This document shows, piece by piece, positions 9,049 to 17,033 of a DNA stretch of 64,000 nucleotides. Made by a program: the position numbers and the translations under genes. Each line of letters opens with the position of its first letter. The stretch's first letter is position 1. Where the stretch lies: NCBI RefSeq assembly GCF_003721595.1, contig NZ_RJJR01000016.1, forward strand, positions 1-64,000, in the 5' to 3' direction. The DNA is from Hanamia caeni (GTDB lineage Bacteria; Bacteroidota; Bacteroidia; Chitinophagales; Chitinophagaceae). The notes below the pieces were generated by a model. The model was not told the DNA's origin. It searched no databases and was given only the letters and a program-made list of their open reading frames with translations.

Positions 9049-9399
9049 ATGGAACACAAGACTTTATTTCCCGAGGCAACAAGAGAATCTGCTGAAAAAA
9101 AAGCGGCGCTTGCGCCCAAAAATATTGAAGCCTGGAGAAATTTCAGCAGAACAGTTTTTGAAGCCGGAGCGCTCCCCGAAAAAACCAAGCAGCTCATCGC
9201 AGTTGCAGTTGCCCATGTAACACAATGCCCTTACTGTATCCGTTCTCACACAAAAACGGCTATGCGCAAAGGAGCAACAAAAGAAGAAATCATGGAAGCA
9301 ATTTGGGTAGCCGCTGAAATGCGGGCGGGCGCAGCGTATGCGCATGCAACTATCGCGATGGATGAAATGGAACAACACGAAAATTTAAATCATAAATGA
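9049..9399 (+). CDS. carboxymuconolactone decarboxylase/AhpD-family protein
   Basis: 116-aa all-helical protein of the CMD/AhpD family. It shows the redox-type CxxC motif (CPYCIRSHTKTAM, about residues 63-75) with the following His, and the downstream AAEMRAGAAYAHA helix. Members usually act as peroxidase-linked alkylhydroperoxidases or thiol reductases. Its stop is separated by one base from the next CMD-like gene, and the SDR follows 19 bases later, making a three-gene operon. The exact substrate is unknown. Confidence 0.85.
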   Translation: MEHKTLFPEATRESAEKKAALAPKNIEAWRNFSRTVFEAGALPEKTKQLIAVAVAHVTQCPYCIRSHTKTAMRKGATKEEIMEAIWVAAEMRAGAAYAHATIAMDEMEQHENLNHK

Positions 9400-9400
9400 A

Positions 9401-9853
9401 ATGGAACCGAGAATTAATTATGGCAAAGTAGCCCCGGCCGCTATCAAAGCAATGCGTGGCCTTGAAGAATATGTTGCTTCATCAGGACTTGAAAAATCCT
9501 TGTATGAGCTCGTGAAGACAAGAGCTTCTCAAATAAATGGCTGTGCTTTTTGCCTTGACATGCATACCAAAGATGCGCGAAAAGCCGGCGAAACTGAACA
9601 GCGGCTTTACGCTCTTAGCGCGTGGCACGAAACTCCGTTTTACAGCGAAAGAGAACGGGCCGCATTGGAATGGACAGAAGCCCTAACCCTGATATCAGAT
9701 ACAGATGTACCTGATGCGTTGTACGAAAATGTTCGTAAACAATTTAGTGAAAGCGAAATTGTAGCGTTAAGCATTGCGATAGTGGCCATCAACGGTTGGA
9801 ACCGCCTGGCAATTAGCTTCAGAACTGTACCCGGCAGCTATAACCCTAAATAA
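9401..9853 (+). CDS. carboxymuconolactone decarboxylase/AhpD-family protein
   Basis: 150-aa second CMD-family member. The N-terminus (INYGKVAPAAIKAMRGLEEYV) and the motif GCAFCLDMHTKDA (about residues 47-59) give CxxC plus His three residues later, the AhpD active-site pattern. It probably forms homo-oligomers with peroxidase-type thiol chemistry. It follows the shorter CMD gene with one base between, so the pair is translated together; whether they form a hetero-oligomer is unknown. Confidence 0.87.
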   Translation: MEPRINYGKVAPAAIKAMRGLEEYVASSGLEKSLYELVKTRASQINGCAFCLDMHTKDARKAGETEQRLYALSAWHETPFYSERERAALEWTEALTLISDTDVPDALYENVRKQFSESEIVALSIAIVAINGWNRLAISFRTVPGSYNPK

Positions 9854-9872
9854 CACACGGAATATCTTTAAA

Positions 9873-10598
9873 ATGAATGTGAATGGAAAGATAGCCGTGA
9901 TAACCGGCGCCAGCAGCGGCTTAGGTGCTTCGCTTGCAAAAGTTCTCGTTGCAAAAGGAGCCATCGTGTATGGCATTTCGCGCAATGAAAAAAAATTGAG
10001 TGAGGTTAAAAAAGAATTGGGTGATAATTTTTTCGCCGTTACAATGGACATTGCCTACAGGGAAAAACTTAATACGTGGATTCAACAAACATTTTCAGAA
10101 TCACATCTTCCGGATATCCTTATAAACAATGCGGGCGCCGGTTATTTTGCACAATTGGATTCATTGCCTGCAGAACGCTGGGATGAAATGATGAACACCA
10201 ATTTAAACGGCGTTTTTAATATTACATCATGGTTGATTCCTTTGATGAAAACTAATGGTGAAACCTGTCATATCATTAACATTGGATCTATTTTGGGAAA
10301 AACAGCCAGGGCCGAAAGCGCGGCCTATTCAGCCACCAAGTTTGCGATGCAAGGTTTTAGTGAAGCGCTCTTTAAAGAACTCAGGTCTTACAAAATAAAA
10401 GTTACCTGTGTAAACCCCGGCAGCATTGATACGCGCTTTTTTGAGCAATCCGGAATTGAATCACACAAAAATATGATGCAGCCCGATGATATAGCAGCAT
10501 TGATTTTGCATGTCCTGGAAACTCCCGATAACCTGCTGGTTGACGAAATCACGTTACGGCCATTAATACCTAACCCGCCTCCAACAGGAGAGAAATAA
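9873..10598 (+). CDS. short-chain dehydrogenase/reductase (SDR)
   Basis: 241-aa classical SDR. It has the nucleotide-binding motif TGASSGLG (residues 10-17), the structural NNAG motif (about 87-90), the catalytic Ser in NIGS (near 137), catalytic YxxxK in YSATK (about 151-155) and the NPGSIDT loop after the active site. NADP- or NAD-dependent oxidation or reduction of a small carbonyl or alcohol is expected; the substrate is not predictable. It is the last gene of the CMD-CMD-SDR operon and converges on the HAD gene. Confidence 0.9.
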   Translation: MNVNGKIAVITGASSGLGASLAKVLVAKGAIVYGISRNEKKLSEVKKELGDNFFAVTMDIAYREKLNTWIQQTFSESHLPDILINNAGAGYFAQLDSLPAERWDEMMNTNLNGVFNITSWLIPLMKTNGETCHIINIGSILGKTARAESAAYSATKFAMQGFSEALFKELRSYKIKVTCVNPGSIDTRFFEQSGIESHKNMMQPDDIAALILHVLETPDNLLVDEITLRPLIPNPPPTGEK

Positions 10599-10618
10599 AA
10601 AATAATAACAAAATTAGT

Positions 10619-11329
10619 TTATGGTAAAACCGGCGACAAATTCGATTTGTTGAGTTTATTGCAGAGGACTTCAAAATTCAAATTCCCAAAGTTTTCTATT
10701 ACCATATCTGCTTTTTCCAGCAATTGAGAATCACCATTTGATGATATGGCTACACATTTCATTCCCGCACCTTTTGCAGCGGTAATACCGCTCGCAGCGT
10801 CTTCAAACACGAGACAATGTTCAACAGGAATTTTCAGCAAGGAAGCGGCTTTTAAAAATACATCAGGAAAAGGCTTGCCGTTTATAACATCCTCCGCAGT
10901 TACTAATACATCAAAATAAGAAAGCATTCCCACTTTTTGTAAAACACCTTTTGTTTTTTCGCGGCGCGAGCTGGTGGCCAGCGCAACAGGAATATTTAAT
11001 GTCTTAAGATGCTTTAGAAATTCTGTTGCGAAAGGAATTGTCTTCAAACCTTGTTCCGTGATTATCTCAAAGAAATATTTCGATTTGTTAGAAAGAGCAT
11101 TTGCCTGGTCTTCCTCTGTTGTTATTTTCAAAAGATCTTTTACTACCGCTACACTTCTTTTCCCCAGCAAAGGGCTGTAATCATTAAAAGTCAGGTTTCT
11201 TCCATAATCCAGAAATACTTTTTGCCACGCCAAAAAATCCGCATTCGTACTTTCGATCAGCGTTCCATCCATGTCAAAAATTACGGCTTTACAGGAAAAT
11301 TTTTTTGGTGAAATCCGTTGTAAATTCAT
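10619..11329 (-). CDS. HAD-superfamily phosphatase, beta-phosphoglucomutase-like
   Basis: 236-aa HAD hydrolase, subfamily I with an alpha-helical cap. Motif I is FDMDGTLIES (nucleophile Asp near residue 19 and acid/base Asp two later), motif II ATSSRR, motif III Lys in GKPFPDVF, motif IV FEDAASG. It most resembles sugar-phosphate phosphatases/phosphomutases of the PGM type. Monocistronic, minus strand, 20 bases from the convergent SDR. Confidence 0.88.
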   Translation of the reverse strand: MNLQRISPKKFSCKAVIFDMDGTLIESTNADFLAWQKVFLDYGRNLTFNDYSPLLGKRSVAVVKDLLKITTEEDQANALSNKSKYFFEIITEQGLKTIPFATEFLKHLKTLNIPVALATSSRREKTKGVLQKVGMLSYFDVLVTAEDVINGKPFPDVFLKAASLLKIPVEHCLVFEDAASGITAAKGAGMKCVAISSNGDSQLLEKADMVIENFGNLNFEVLCNKLNKSNLSPVLP

Positions 11330-11363
11330 TACTGCTTAAATTTTAAAAAAACAAAAACGGTGG

Positions 11364-11371
11364 CAAATATA
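11364..11371 (-). promoter_or_regulatory. -7 promoter element of the HAD gene
   Basis: Minus strand reads TATATTTG (TAnnTTTG) 35 bases upstream of the ATG at 11329. The -33 element is not clear. Confidence 0.4.
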
Positions 11372-11468
11372 AGTTAACAGGAATTAACGAAAATTCTATA
11401 AGGCAATTGTGTAGGCCAGCACCAGCATAATACAATTGAATGGGAGTAAAAGAACAAATAACTAAATT

Positions 11469-11900
11469 TTATTTTTTGATTTGAAGAATAGCAACAGTAA
11501 GCCTGCTTATGCAAATAAGGTTTTCGTTATCATCGTAGATTTTAATATCCCAAACATGTGTTGATTTGCCGAGGTGCAAAGGGCTGGAAACCGCTACTAC
11601 CCTTCCCTCGCTTACGCTTCGCAGATGATTGGCATTTATTTCAAGGCCAACACAATAAAATTTTTCACGATCAATTACCAAAGCAGAAGCAACGCTGCCA
11701 ATAGTTTCTGCAAGCACACAGGAAGCGCCGCCATGCAAAAATCCGTACGGCTGGCGCGTTTTGTCAATTACCGGCATAGACAATTTTAAAAAATCATCAC
11801 CCACTTCTTCCCATTTAAATTCTAGAAACTCTGGCATCGTGTTTTTCATTATGCCTGACAAATGCTGCGGCGTTATATTTTTGTGAAACCAAATAGACAT
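11469..11900 (-). CDS. hotdog-fold thioesterase (PaaI/YdiI-like)
   Basis: 143-aa single hotdog-domain acyl-CoA thioesterase. The motif GFLHGGASCVLAETIGSVAS (about residues 53-72) holds the HGG turn and catalytic Glu typical of the PaaI/1,4-dihydroxy-2-naphthoyl-CoA thioesterase group. An internal Met near residue 18 is an alternative start, but residues 1-17 (IWFHKNITPQHLSG) match the usual N-terminal helix, so the upstream ATG is kept. The leader is a short tandem-repeat tract. Physiological substrate uncertain. Confidence 0.87.
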   Translation of the reverse strand: MSIWFHKNITPQHLSGIMKNTMPEFLEFKWEEVGDDFLKLSMPVIDKTRQPYGFLHGGASCVLAETIGSVASALVIDREKFYCVGLEINANHLRSVSEGRVVAVSSPLHLGKSTHVWDIKIYDDNENLICISRLTVAILQIKK

Positions 11901-11903
11901 GGA

Positions 11904-11957
11904 GGTTGATTGGTTGATTGGTTGATTGGTTTATTGGTTATTGGTTATTGGTAACTG
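11904..11957. repeat. short tandem repeats of GGTTGATT / GGTTATT
   Basis: Consecutive units GGTTGATT (three), GGTTTATT, then GGTTATT (two) and a degenerate GGTAACT fill almost the whole gap between the thioesterase and coaD genes. The unit length slips from 8 to 7. It lies in the leader of the thioesterase gene. Confidence 0.7.
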
Positions 11958-11964
11958 GTAGAAC

Positions 11965-12468
11965 TTATGATACGCGATGTGCCAATCGCTTTTTTGTTTT
12001 TCCGAAAATCGACTTTTTCACTACATCCGGAAGAAATTCGGAAACATCGCCATTATTGCGAAGAACATCCCGAATTAACGTGCTGGCGATGGACGTATAC
12101 TTTGGAAGCGTTGTCAGGAAAATAGTCTCCACATTATCCTTGAGGCTCCTGTTCATATCGGCGATAGCCTTCTCGTATTCAAAATCATTCACATAGCGGA
12201 TGCCCCTCAAAATAAAATCCGCGCCCACATCTTTACAACAGGCTACAGTAAGGCCATCGTATGCAAGCACCCCGATTTTTGGCTCATCCTTATAAATTTC
12301 GCGAAGCCATTCAAGTCTTTGCTGTTCAGAAAACATGGGAACCTTATTTACATTGCGCCCAAGGCCGATATATAATTTATCAAAAAGAGGAAGCGCTCTC
12401 TCAATAATATCAGTATGCCCAAGAGTAACAGGGTCAAAAGTTCCGGGGAATAAACATATTCGCTTCAT
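11965..12468 (-). CDS. coaD: pantetheine-phosphate adenylyltransferase
   Basis: Fourth step of coenzyme A synthesis: adenylylates 4'-phosphopantetheine with ATP to dephospho-CoA. It has the nucleotidyltransferase motif GTFDPVTLGH (residues 8-17, TxGH), the GLGRNVNKVPMFS segment, an RGIR loop and the C-terminal ISSTLIR-type motif, here IASTLIRDVL. 167 aa, slightly longer than most through a basic tail (GKTKKRLAHRVS). It follows pyrB by 20 bases on the minus strand, so it is probably part of that housekeeping operon. Confidence 0.95.
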   Translation of the reverse strand: MKRICLFPGTFDPVTLGHTDIIERALPLFDKLYIGLGRNVNKVPMFSEQQRLEWLREIYKDEPKIGVLAYDGLTVACCKDVGADFILRGIRYVNDFEYEKAIADMNRSLKDNVETIFLTTLPKYTSIASTLIRDVLRNNGDVSEFLPDVVKKSIFGKTKKRLAHRVS

Positions 12469-12488
12469 ACAAATATTCTTGAAAGTTC

Positions 12489-13421
12489 TTAATTAAAGGA
12501 CTGCTTATTGCTCACCAAATATAACACAGCCATTCTTACAGCCACGCCATTTTCCACCTGCTGCAAAATAATTGATTGTTTGGAATCTGCCACATCACTG
12601 TCAATTTCCACGCCGCGGTTTATAGGGCCAGGATGAAGGATTACAATTTCTTTGTTTAAACTATCCAATAATTTTTTGCTGACCCCATAAGCAAGATTGT
12701 ATTCGCGCAGGGATGAAAACAACACCTGGTTTTGCCTTTCAAGTTGGATGCGCAATACATTCGCCACATCGCACCATTGCAAGGCTTTTTGCAAATTATA
12801 TTCTACGCGAATGTCAAATGCTTTGCTTATATATTTTGGAATTAATGTTGGCGGCCCGGCTACCATCACTTCAGCTCCTGCTTTTTTTAATAAATAAATA
12901 TTGCTTAGGGCCACGCGTGAATGCATGATATCGCCTATCAAAACTATTTTCTTCCCTTCTAACTGTCCAAGTTTTTCCTTAATAGAAAATGCATCAAGCA
13001 AAGCCTGCGTAGGATGTTCATTAATGCCGTCGCCGGCATTTACTATCGCTACAGGAATATGTTTGGCGAGAAAATGTGGGGCGCCGGTAGCACTGTGGCG
13101 CATCACCACCATATCCACTTTCATGGAAAGAATATTATTAACGGTGTCCAGTAAAGTTTCGCCTTTGGAAACTGAAGAACCTGATGCAGAAAAATTGAGC
13201 GTATCGGCGCTTAATCTTTTTTCTGCAAGCTCAAAAGAAATTCTTGTTCTCGTAGAATTTTCATAAAATAAATTTACGATTGTCGTATCCCTGAGAGAAG
13301 GAACTTTCTTAATGGGCCTTTGTAATACTTCTTTAAACTGAGTGGCGGTAGATAAAATTAATTCAATATCGCGGAGCTGTAAATCTTTAATGCCCAGGAG
13401 ATGTTTGGTGGATAGTTGCAT
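12489..13421 (-). CDS. pyrB: aspartate carbamoyltransferase catalytic subunit
   Basis: Second step of pyrimidine synthesis: carbamoyl phosphate plus aspartate to N-carbamoyl-aspartate. Carbamoyl-phosphate motif STRTR (in YENSTRTRISFELAEKRL, about residues 54-71), the HPTQALLDAF motif, and the C-terminal HPGPINRGVE loop that contacts aspartate. 310 aa is full length. pyrR lies upstream (95-base gap) and coaD downstream. A -7 promoter box lies only 7 bases from its ATG, suggesting an almost leaderless transcript in addition to read-through from pyrR. Confidence 0.96.
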   Translation of the reverse strand: MQLSTKHLLGIKDLQLRDIELILSTATQFKEVLQRPIKKVPSLRDTTIVNLFYENSTRTRISFELAEKRLSADTLNFSASGSSVSKGETLLDTVNNILSMKVDMVVMRHSATGAPHFLAKHIPVAIVNAGDGINEHPTQALLDAFSIKEKLGQLEGKKIVLIGDIMHSRVALSNIYLLKKAGAEVMVAGPPTLIPKYISKAFDIRVEYNLQKALQWCDVANVLRIQLERQNQVLFSSLREYNLAYGVSKKLLDSLNKEIVILHPGPINRGVEIDSDVADSKQSIILQQVENGVAVRMAVLYLVSNKQSFN

Positions 13422-13428
13422 TAAATGT

Positions 13429-13436
13429 CAAAGCTA
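13429..13436 (-). promoter_or_regulatory. -7 promoter element abutting pyrB
   Basis: Minus strand TAGCTTTG (TAnnTTTG) ends 7 bases before the pyrB ATG, predicting a start of transcription a few bases from the start codon. No clear -33 element. Confidence 0.35.
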
Positions 13437-13516
13437 AATTAAAAATAGTAATGCGGCAAAAAAGATAAAGACGAGATAAAAGTTGTTTTACTGTAAAAAA
13501 ATTTGGGGAGATTAAC

Positions 13517-14026
13517 TCAATACAAATTCACTTCCTCTTTATCCCATTCCACTTTTACTTTTTGGGAGATGATGGAATCAATTGATTTGCCGCAATAATC
13601 AGGCTGGATGGGAAGTTGGCGGCTGTAGCGGCGATTCACCAACACACAAAGTTCTACTTTCTTTGGGCGGCCATAAGAAAGAATGGCATCCAAAGCCGCG
13701 CGGATAGTTCTGCCTGTGAACAATACATCATCAATGAGGATTACATTTTTATCTTCCAAAGAAAAAGAGATATCTGTTTGATTGGGCTCAAATAATTGTT
13801 TACGGATATCGTCGCGGAAAAAAGTAATATCCAGTTTACCGTAACTTATTTCATAACCAGGATTTATTTTTTTCAGATGTTCATAAATTTTATCTGCCAA
13901 AAAAATACCACGTGGCTGTAAACCAATTAAAACCACGGACGACAAATCCACATAATTTTCTATCACCTGGCATGCAAGCCGCTCAATGGTTATTTGTAGT
14001 TGATATTTATTTAGAATCGTGTTCAT
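13517..14026 (-). CDS. pyrR: bifunctional pyr regulatory protein / uracil phosphoribosyltransferase
   Basis: PyrR-type phosphoribosyltransferase: RNA-binding regulator of pyr mRNA in some bacteria, with weak uracil phosphoribosyltransferase activity. The PRPP-binding motif VILIDDVLFTGRTIRAALDA (about residues 98-117) is intact, and the N-terminal segment LIGLQPRGIFLADKI is typical. I use the ATG at 14026; the open frame extends to a TTG at 14047 through repeat sequence and is unlikely. Directly upstream of pyrB. No antiterminator/terminator hairpin pair was recognised between pyrR and pyrB, so attenuation control is unproven here. Confidence 0.92.
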   Translation of the reverse strand: MNTILNKYQLQITIERLACQVIENYVDLSSVVLIGLQPRGIFLADKIYEHLKKINPGYEISYGKLDITFFRDDIRKQLFEPNQTDISFSLEDKNVILIDDVLFTGRTIRAALDAILSYGRPKKVELCVLVNRRYSRQLPIQPDYCGKSIDSIISQKVKVEWDKEEVNLY

Positions 14027-14092
14027 ACGTGAATGGTCAATGGTCAATCGTGAATTCTTGCGTTTAGCTTTTAGCCATTAGCTTTTAGCTCT
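14027..14092. repeat. short direct repeats between pruA and pyrR
   Basis: Contains CGTGAAT twice, GGTCAAT twice in tandem, then TTTTAGC/ATTAGC units (AGCTTTTAGC occurs twice). Similar in style to the tract at 11904-11957. No coding capacity. Confidence 0.55.
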
Positions 14093-14093
14093 C

Positions 14094-15725
14094 TCACTTT
14101 TCCTTCAAAAAAGCGTACCGATAATCGGTAGCAGGAATAAAAGTTTCTTTAATTGTTCTTGCACTCAGCCAACGGTACAAATTAATAATGCTTCCGGCTT
14201 TATCGTTTGTTCCGCTTCCTCTCGCACCGCCAAATGGCTGCTGGCCCACTACCGCTCCGGTTGGCTTGTCATTTATGTAAAAATTGCCCGCACTATTTTT
14301 GAGTTTTTGTGTTGCTAATTCTACCGCGTTTCTGTCCTGGGCAATAATAGAGCCTGTCAACGCATACGGTGAAGTGGTATCTACCAATTTCAAGGTTTCT
14401 TCAAATTTATTTTCATCATAAATATAAATGGTGAGCACCGGGCCAAAAATTTCATTACACATGGTTACATACTTAGGATTTGTAACTTCAATTACAGTAG
14501 GCTCGATAAAATAGCCGTTGCTTTTATCACATTTTCCGCCAACAATTATTTTTGCCTCTTTATCTCTCTTTACCTGTTTGATGTATTCTTCAATTTTATC
14601 AAAACTTTTCTCATCAATTACCGCGTTAATAAAATTGCTGAAATCCTCTACAGTTCCCATCTTCATGGTTTTGATTTCAGCAACCAGCTTTTTCTTTACT
14701 TCTGCGGCAATATTGGAAGGAATATACGCTCTTGAAGCGGCAGAACATTTTTGTCCCTGGTATTCAAAAGCACCACGGCAAAGCGCAGTCACCAATACAT
14801 CCACATCCGCGCTCTTATGAGCTACTACAAAATCTTTGCCTCCTGTTTCTCCAACTATTCTTGGATAAGATTTATAGATTTTTGTATTCTCTCCTATATG
14901 TTTCCACATGGTATTGAAAACGCCTGTGCTTCCTGTGAAATGAATACCGGCGAAATCAGGATGATTAAAACAAACATCGCCTAAAACAGGCCCATCAACA
15001 AAAATCAGGTTGACAACGCCATCCGGCAAGCCAGCTTCTTTTAAAATCCGCATAAACATTTGAGCGCTGAAAACCTGTGTGTTCGCACATTTCCACACAA
15101 CCACATTGCCACACATCGCTGCGGAAGTGGGCAGGTTTCCTCCAATGGCGGTGAAATTAAAAGGAGTTACGGCAAGCACAAAACCTTCCAGCGGGCGATA
15201 TTCCATGCGGTTGTGAATACCCGCGCTGCTTACCGGTTGCTGGCTGTAAATTTCATTTAAGAAATGAACATTGAATCTTAAAAAATCGATTAGTTCACAC
15301 GCCGCGTCAATTTCTGCCTGGAAAGCATTTTTGCTTTGCCCAAGCATTGTTGTGGCGCACATTTCAGCGCGGTATTTTGTCGCGATTAAATCCGCAGCCT
15401 TCAAAAAAATATTAGCCCGGTTTCCCCAGCTTAATGCAGCCCATTTTTCTTTGGCTTTAAGCGCTGCATTAATTGCTTTTTTTACATCCGCCGCAGTTCC
15501 CTGGTTATAGGTTCCCAACACAAACTTTTTTTCATGTGGCGGACGAATTTCAATTTTATCATCAGTGCGAATCTCTTCGCTGCCAATATACATCGGCACA
15601 TCAATCTTTTTACCTTTCAGCGATTTTAAAGCCTTTTTTAAATCATCCCTTTCTTTTGTTCCGGGGGCATAAGACAAAACCGGCTCATTGGCCGGCAGTG
15701 GGTATGAAAAATTTCCAATCTTCAT
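14094..15725 (-). CDS. pruA: L-glutamate gamma-semialdehyde dehydrogenase
   Basis: NAD-dependent aldehyde dehydrogenase that oxidises glutamate-gamma-semialdehyde (P5C) to glutamate, the second step of proline breakdown. 543 aa matches stand-alone PruA. The catalytic Cys is in GQKCSAASRAYIP (about residues 301-313), the general-base Glu in IVGETGGKDF (near 268), and the NAD-site motif FTGSTGVF is present. C-terminal QQPFGGARGSGTNDKAGS is characteristic. A proline dehydrogenase is not adjacent. Confidence 0.95.
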   Translation of the reverse strand: MKIGNFSYPLPANEPVLSYAPGTKERDDLKKALKSLKGKKIDVPMYIGSEEIRTDDKIEIRPPHEKKFVLGTYNQGTAADVKKAINAALKAKEKWAALSWGNRANIFLKAADLIATKYRAEMCATTMLGQSKNAFQAEIDAACELIDFLRFNVHFLNEIYSQQPVSSAGIHNRMEYRPLEGFVLAVTPFNFTAIGGNLPTSAAMCGNVVVWKCANTQVFSAQMFMRILKEAGLPDGVVNLIFVDGPVLGDVCFNHPDFAGIHFTGSTGVFNTMWKHIGENTKIYKSYPRIVGETGGKDFVVAHKSADVDVLVTALCRGAFEYQGQKCSAASRAYIPSNIAAEVKKKLVAEIKTMKMGTVEDFSNFINAVIDEKSFDKIEEYIKQVKRDKEAKIIVGGKCDKSNGYFIEPTVIEVTNPKYVTMCNEIFGPVLTIYIYDENKFEETLKLVDTTSPYALTGSIIAQDRNAVELATQKLKNSAGNFYINDKPTGAVVGQQPFGGARGSGTNDKAGSIINLYRWLSARTIKETFIPATDYRYAFLKEK

Positions 15726-15780
15726 GGTAATTCATTTTTTATCCCTCAAAAAAATGAAAGGATAGTTAATAAATTAAAAG

Positions 15781-15797
15781 GCCGGATAGTATCCGGC
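15781..15797 (-). terminator. terminator after pdhB
   Basis: GCCGGAT, three-base centre, ATCCGGC: a perfect 7-bp GC-rich stem directly after the pdhB stop, followed on the minus strand by CTTTTAATTTATT. A rho-independent terminator with an imperfect U-tract. Confidence 0.7.
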
Positions 15798-15804
15798 TCT
15801 TACC

Positions 15805-16788
15805 TTATTTTTTTAAATACATTACTTCCTTGATGAGACTTACGGTTCTCGGTATGTCAGGCAAATAGGCAGCCACCAGGTTCGGCGCGTAATGCATCGG
15901 CGCGTCAAGAGCAGTAATTCTGCGAACTGGCGCATCAAGGTAATCAAAACCTTCCTTTTGAACGCGATACGCGATTTCAGAAGAAATAGAAGCGAAAGGC
16001 CATTGCTCTTCGACAACCACAAGACGATTGGTTTTCTTTACTGAATCAAGAATGGTTTGCCAATCTAATGGACGAATAGTTCTCAGGTCAATCACTTCAG
16101 CGCTGATATTTTCTTTGGCCAATTCGTCAGCAGCACCCAGCGCCACCTTCATCATTTTATTGAAAGAAACCATTGTTACGTCAGTGCCTTCGCGAACCAC
16201 TTTTGCTTTCCCAATTGGAATCAAATATTCTTCTTCAGGAACTTCGCCTTTATCTCCATACATCACTTCACTTTCCATAAAAATGATAGGATCGTCATCG
16301 CGGATAGCGCTTTTTAATAATCCTTTTGCGTCATACGGATTGCTTACAGAAATCACTTTTAGTCCGGGAATGTTTGCATACATTGATTCATACGCGGTAG
16401 AGTGCTGTGCGCCCAATTGGCCGGCGCTTCCATTTGGTCCGCGAAAAACGATGGGGCAACCAACCTGTCCGCCGCTCATTGCCAGCATCTTTGAAGCTGT
16501 GTTTAAAATTTGATCCAGCGCAAGGTTTGCGAAATTCCACGTCATAAATTCTATAACCGGCCTAAGCCCATTTTGCGCAGCGCCTACTCCAACGCCTGTA
16601 AAACCAAGCTCAGAAATAGGTGTATCTATTATTCTTTTTTCACCAAATTCTTCCAGCATACCCTGGCTCACTTTATATGCGCCATTATATTCTGCAACTT
16701 CTTCACCCATCAGGAACACCCTTTCGTCCCTTCTCATTTCTTCCTGCAAAGCCTCACGCAGGGCTTCTCTGAATGCTATTTCTCTCAT
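15805..16788 (-). CDS. pdhB: pyruvate dehydrogenase E1 component, beta subunit
   Basis: Beta subunit of the alpha2beta2-type E1 of pyruvate (or branched-chain 2-oxoacid) dehydrogenase, which with thiamine diphosphate decarboxylates pyruvate and acylates E2 lipoyl groups. The transketolase pyrimidine-binding domain starts with REALREALQEEM and holds the catalytic MGEEVAEYNGAYKVSQG segment; the C-terminal domain contains DLRTIRPLDWQTI and VVVEEQWPFASIS. I use the ATG at 16788 rather than the adjacent TTG. The alpha subunit and E2 are not in the window. 327 aa is full length. Confidence 0.94.
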   Translation of the reverse strand: MREIAFREALREALQEEMRRDERVFLMGEEVAEYNGAYKVSQGMLEEFGEKRIIDTPISELGFTGVGVGAAQNGLRPVIEFMTWNFANLALDQILNTASKMLAMSGGQVGCPIVFRGPNGSAGQLGAQHSTAYESMYANIPGLKVISVSNPYDAKGLLKSAIRDDDPIIFMESEVMYGDKGEVPEEEYLIPIGKAKVVREGTDVTMVSFNKMMKVALGAADELAKENISAEVIDLRTIRPLDWQTILDSVKKTNRLVVVEEQWPFASISSEIAYRVQKEGFDYLDAPVRRITALDAPMHYAPNLVAAYLPDIPRTVSLIKEVMYLKK

Positions 16789-16845
16789 CAATCCTGTTTT
16801 ATTATTATCTGAATTTTAAATTATCCGTTCTAAAAAAATTAGATG

Positions 16846-16853
16846 CAAAATTA
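16846..16853 (-). promoter_or_regulatory. -7 promoter element of pdhB
   Basis: Minus strand TAATTTTG (TAnnTTTG), 58 bases upstream of the pdhB start. No -33 match noted. Confidence 0.35.
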
Positions 16854-17033
16854 TTGGTTAAAGGGCAAATAATCAAAACTGTTTGGCATGCAATAACCAT
16901 GAAGCTAAAGGGAACAGTCTATGCTTTGAAAATCTTTTACTTTATATTTTGATAAGCACTAACATAATTCAGTTCAAATTTCCCTGGAAAGGATGTTACA
17001 TCCCGATGCGAAAATAAAAATTAAGCTTATTTC

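Noticed and set aside
8804..9220. 138-codon open frame overlapping the first CMD gene
   Set aside because: Basic, low-complexity, no family motifs; the CMD gene in another frame explains the second half.
12901..13266. 121-codon plus-strand frame over pyrB
   Set aside because: Antisense to a clearly conserved gene.
13422..13516. PyrR attenuator between pyrR and pyrB
   Set aside because: No terminator hairpin with U-run or competing antiterminator; only a -7 box found.
14027..14047. TTG start extension of pyrR
   Set aside because: Seven extra codons lie in the direct-repeat tract; ATG at 14026 fits the family.
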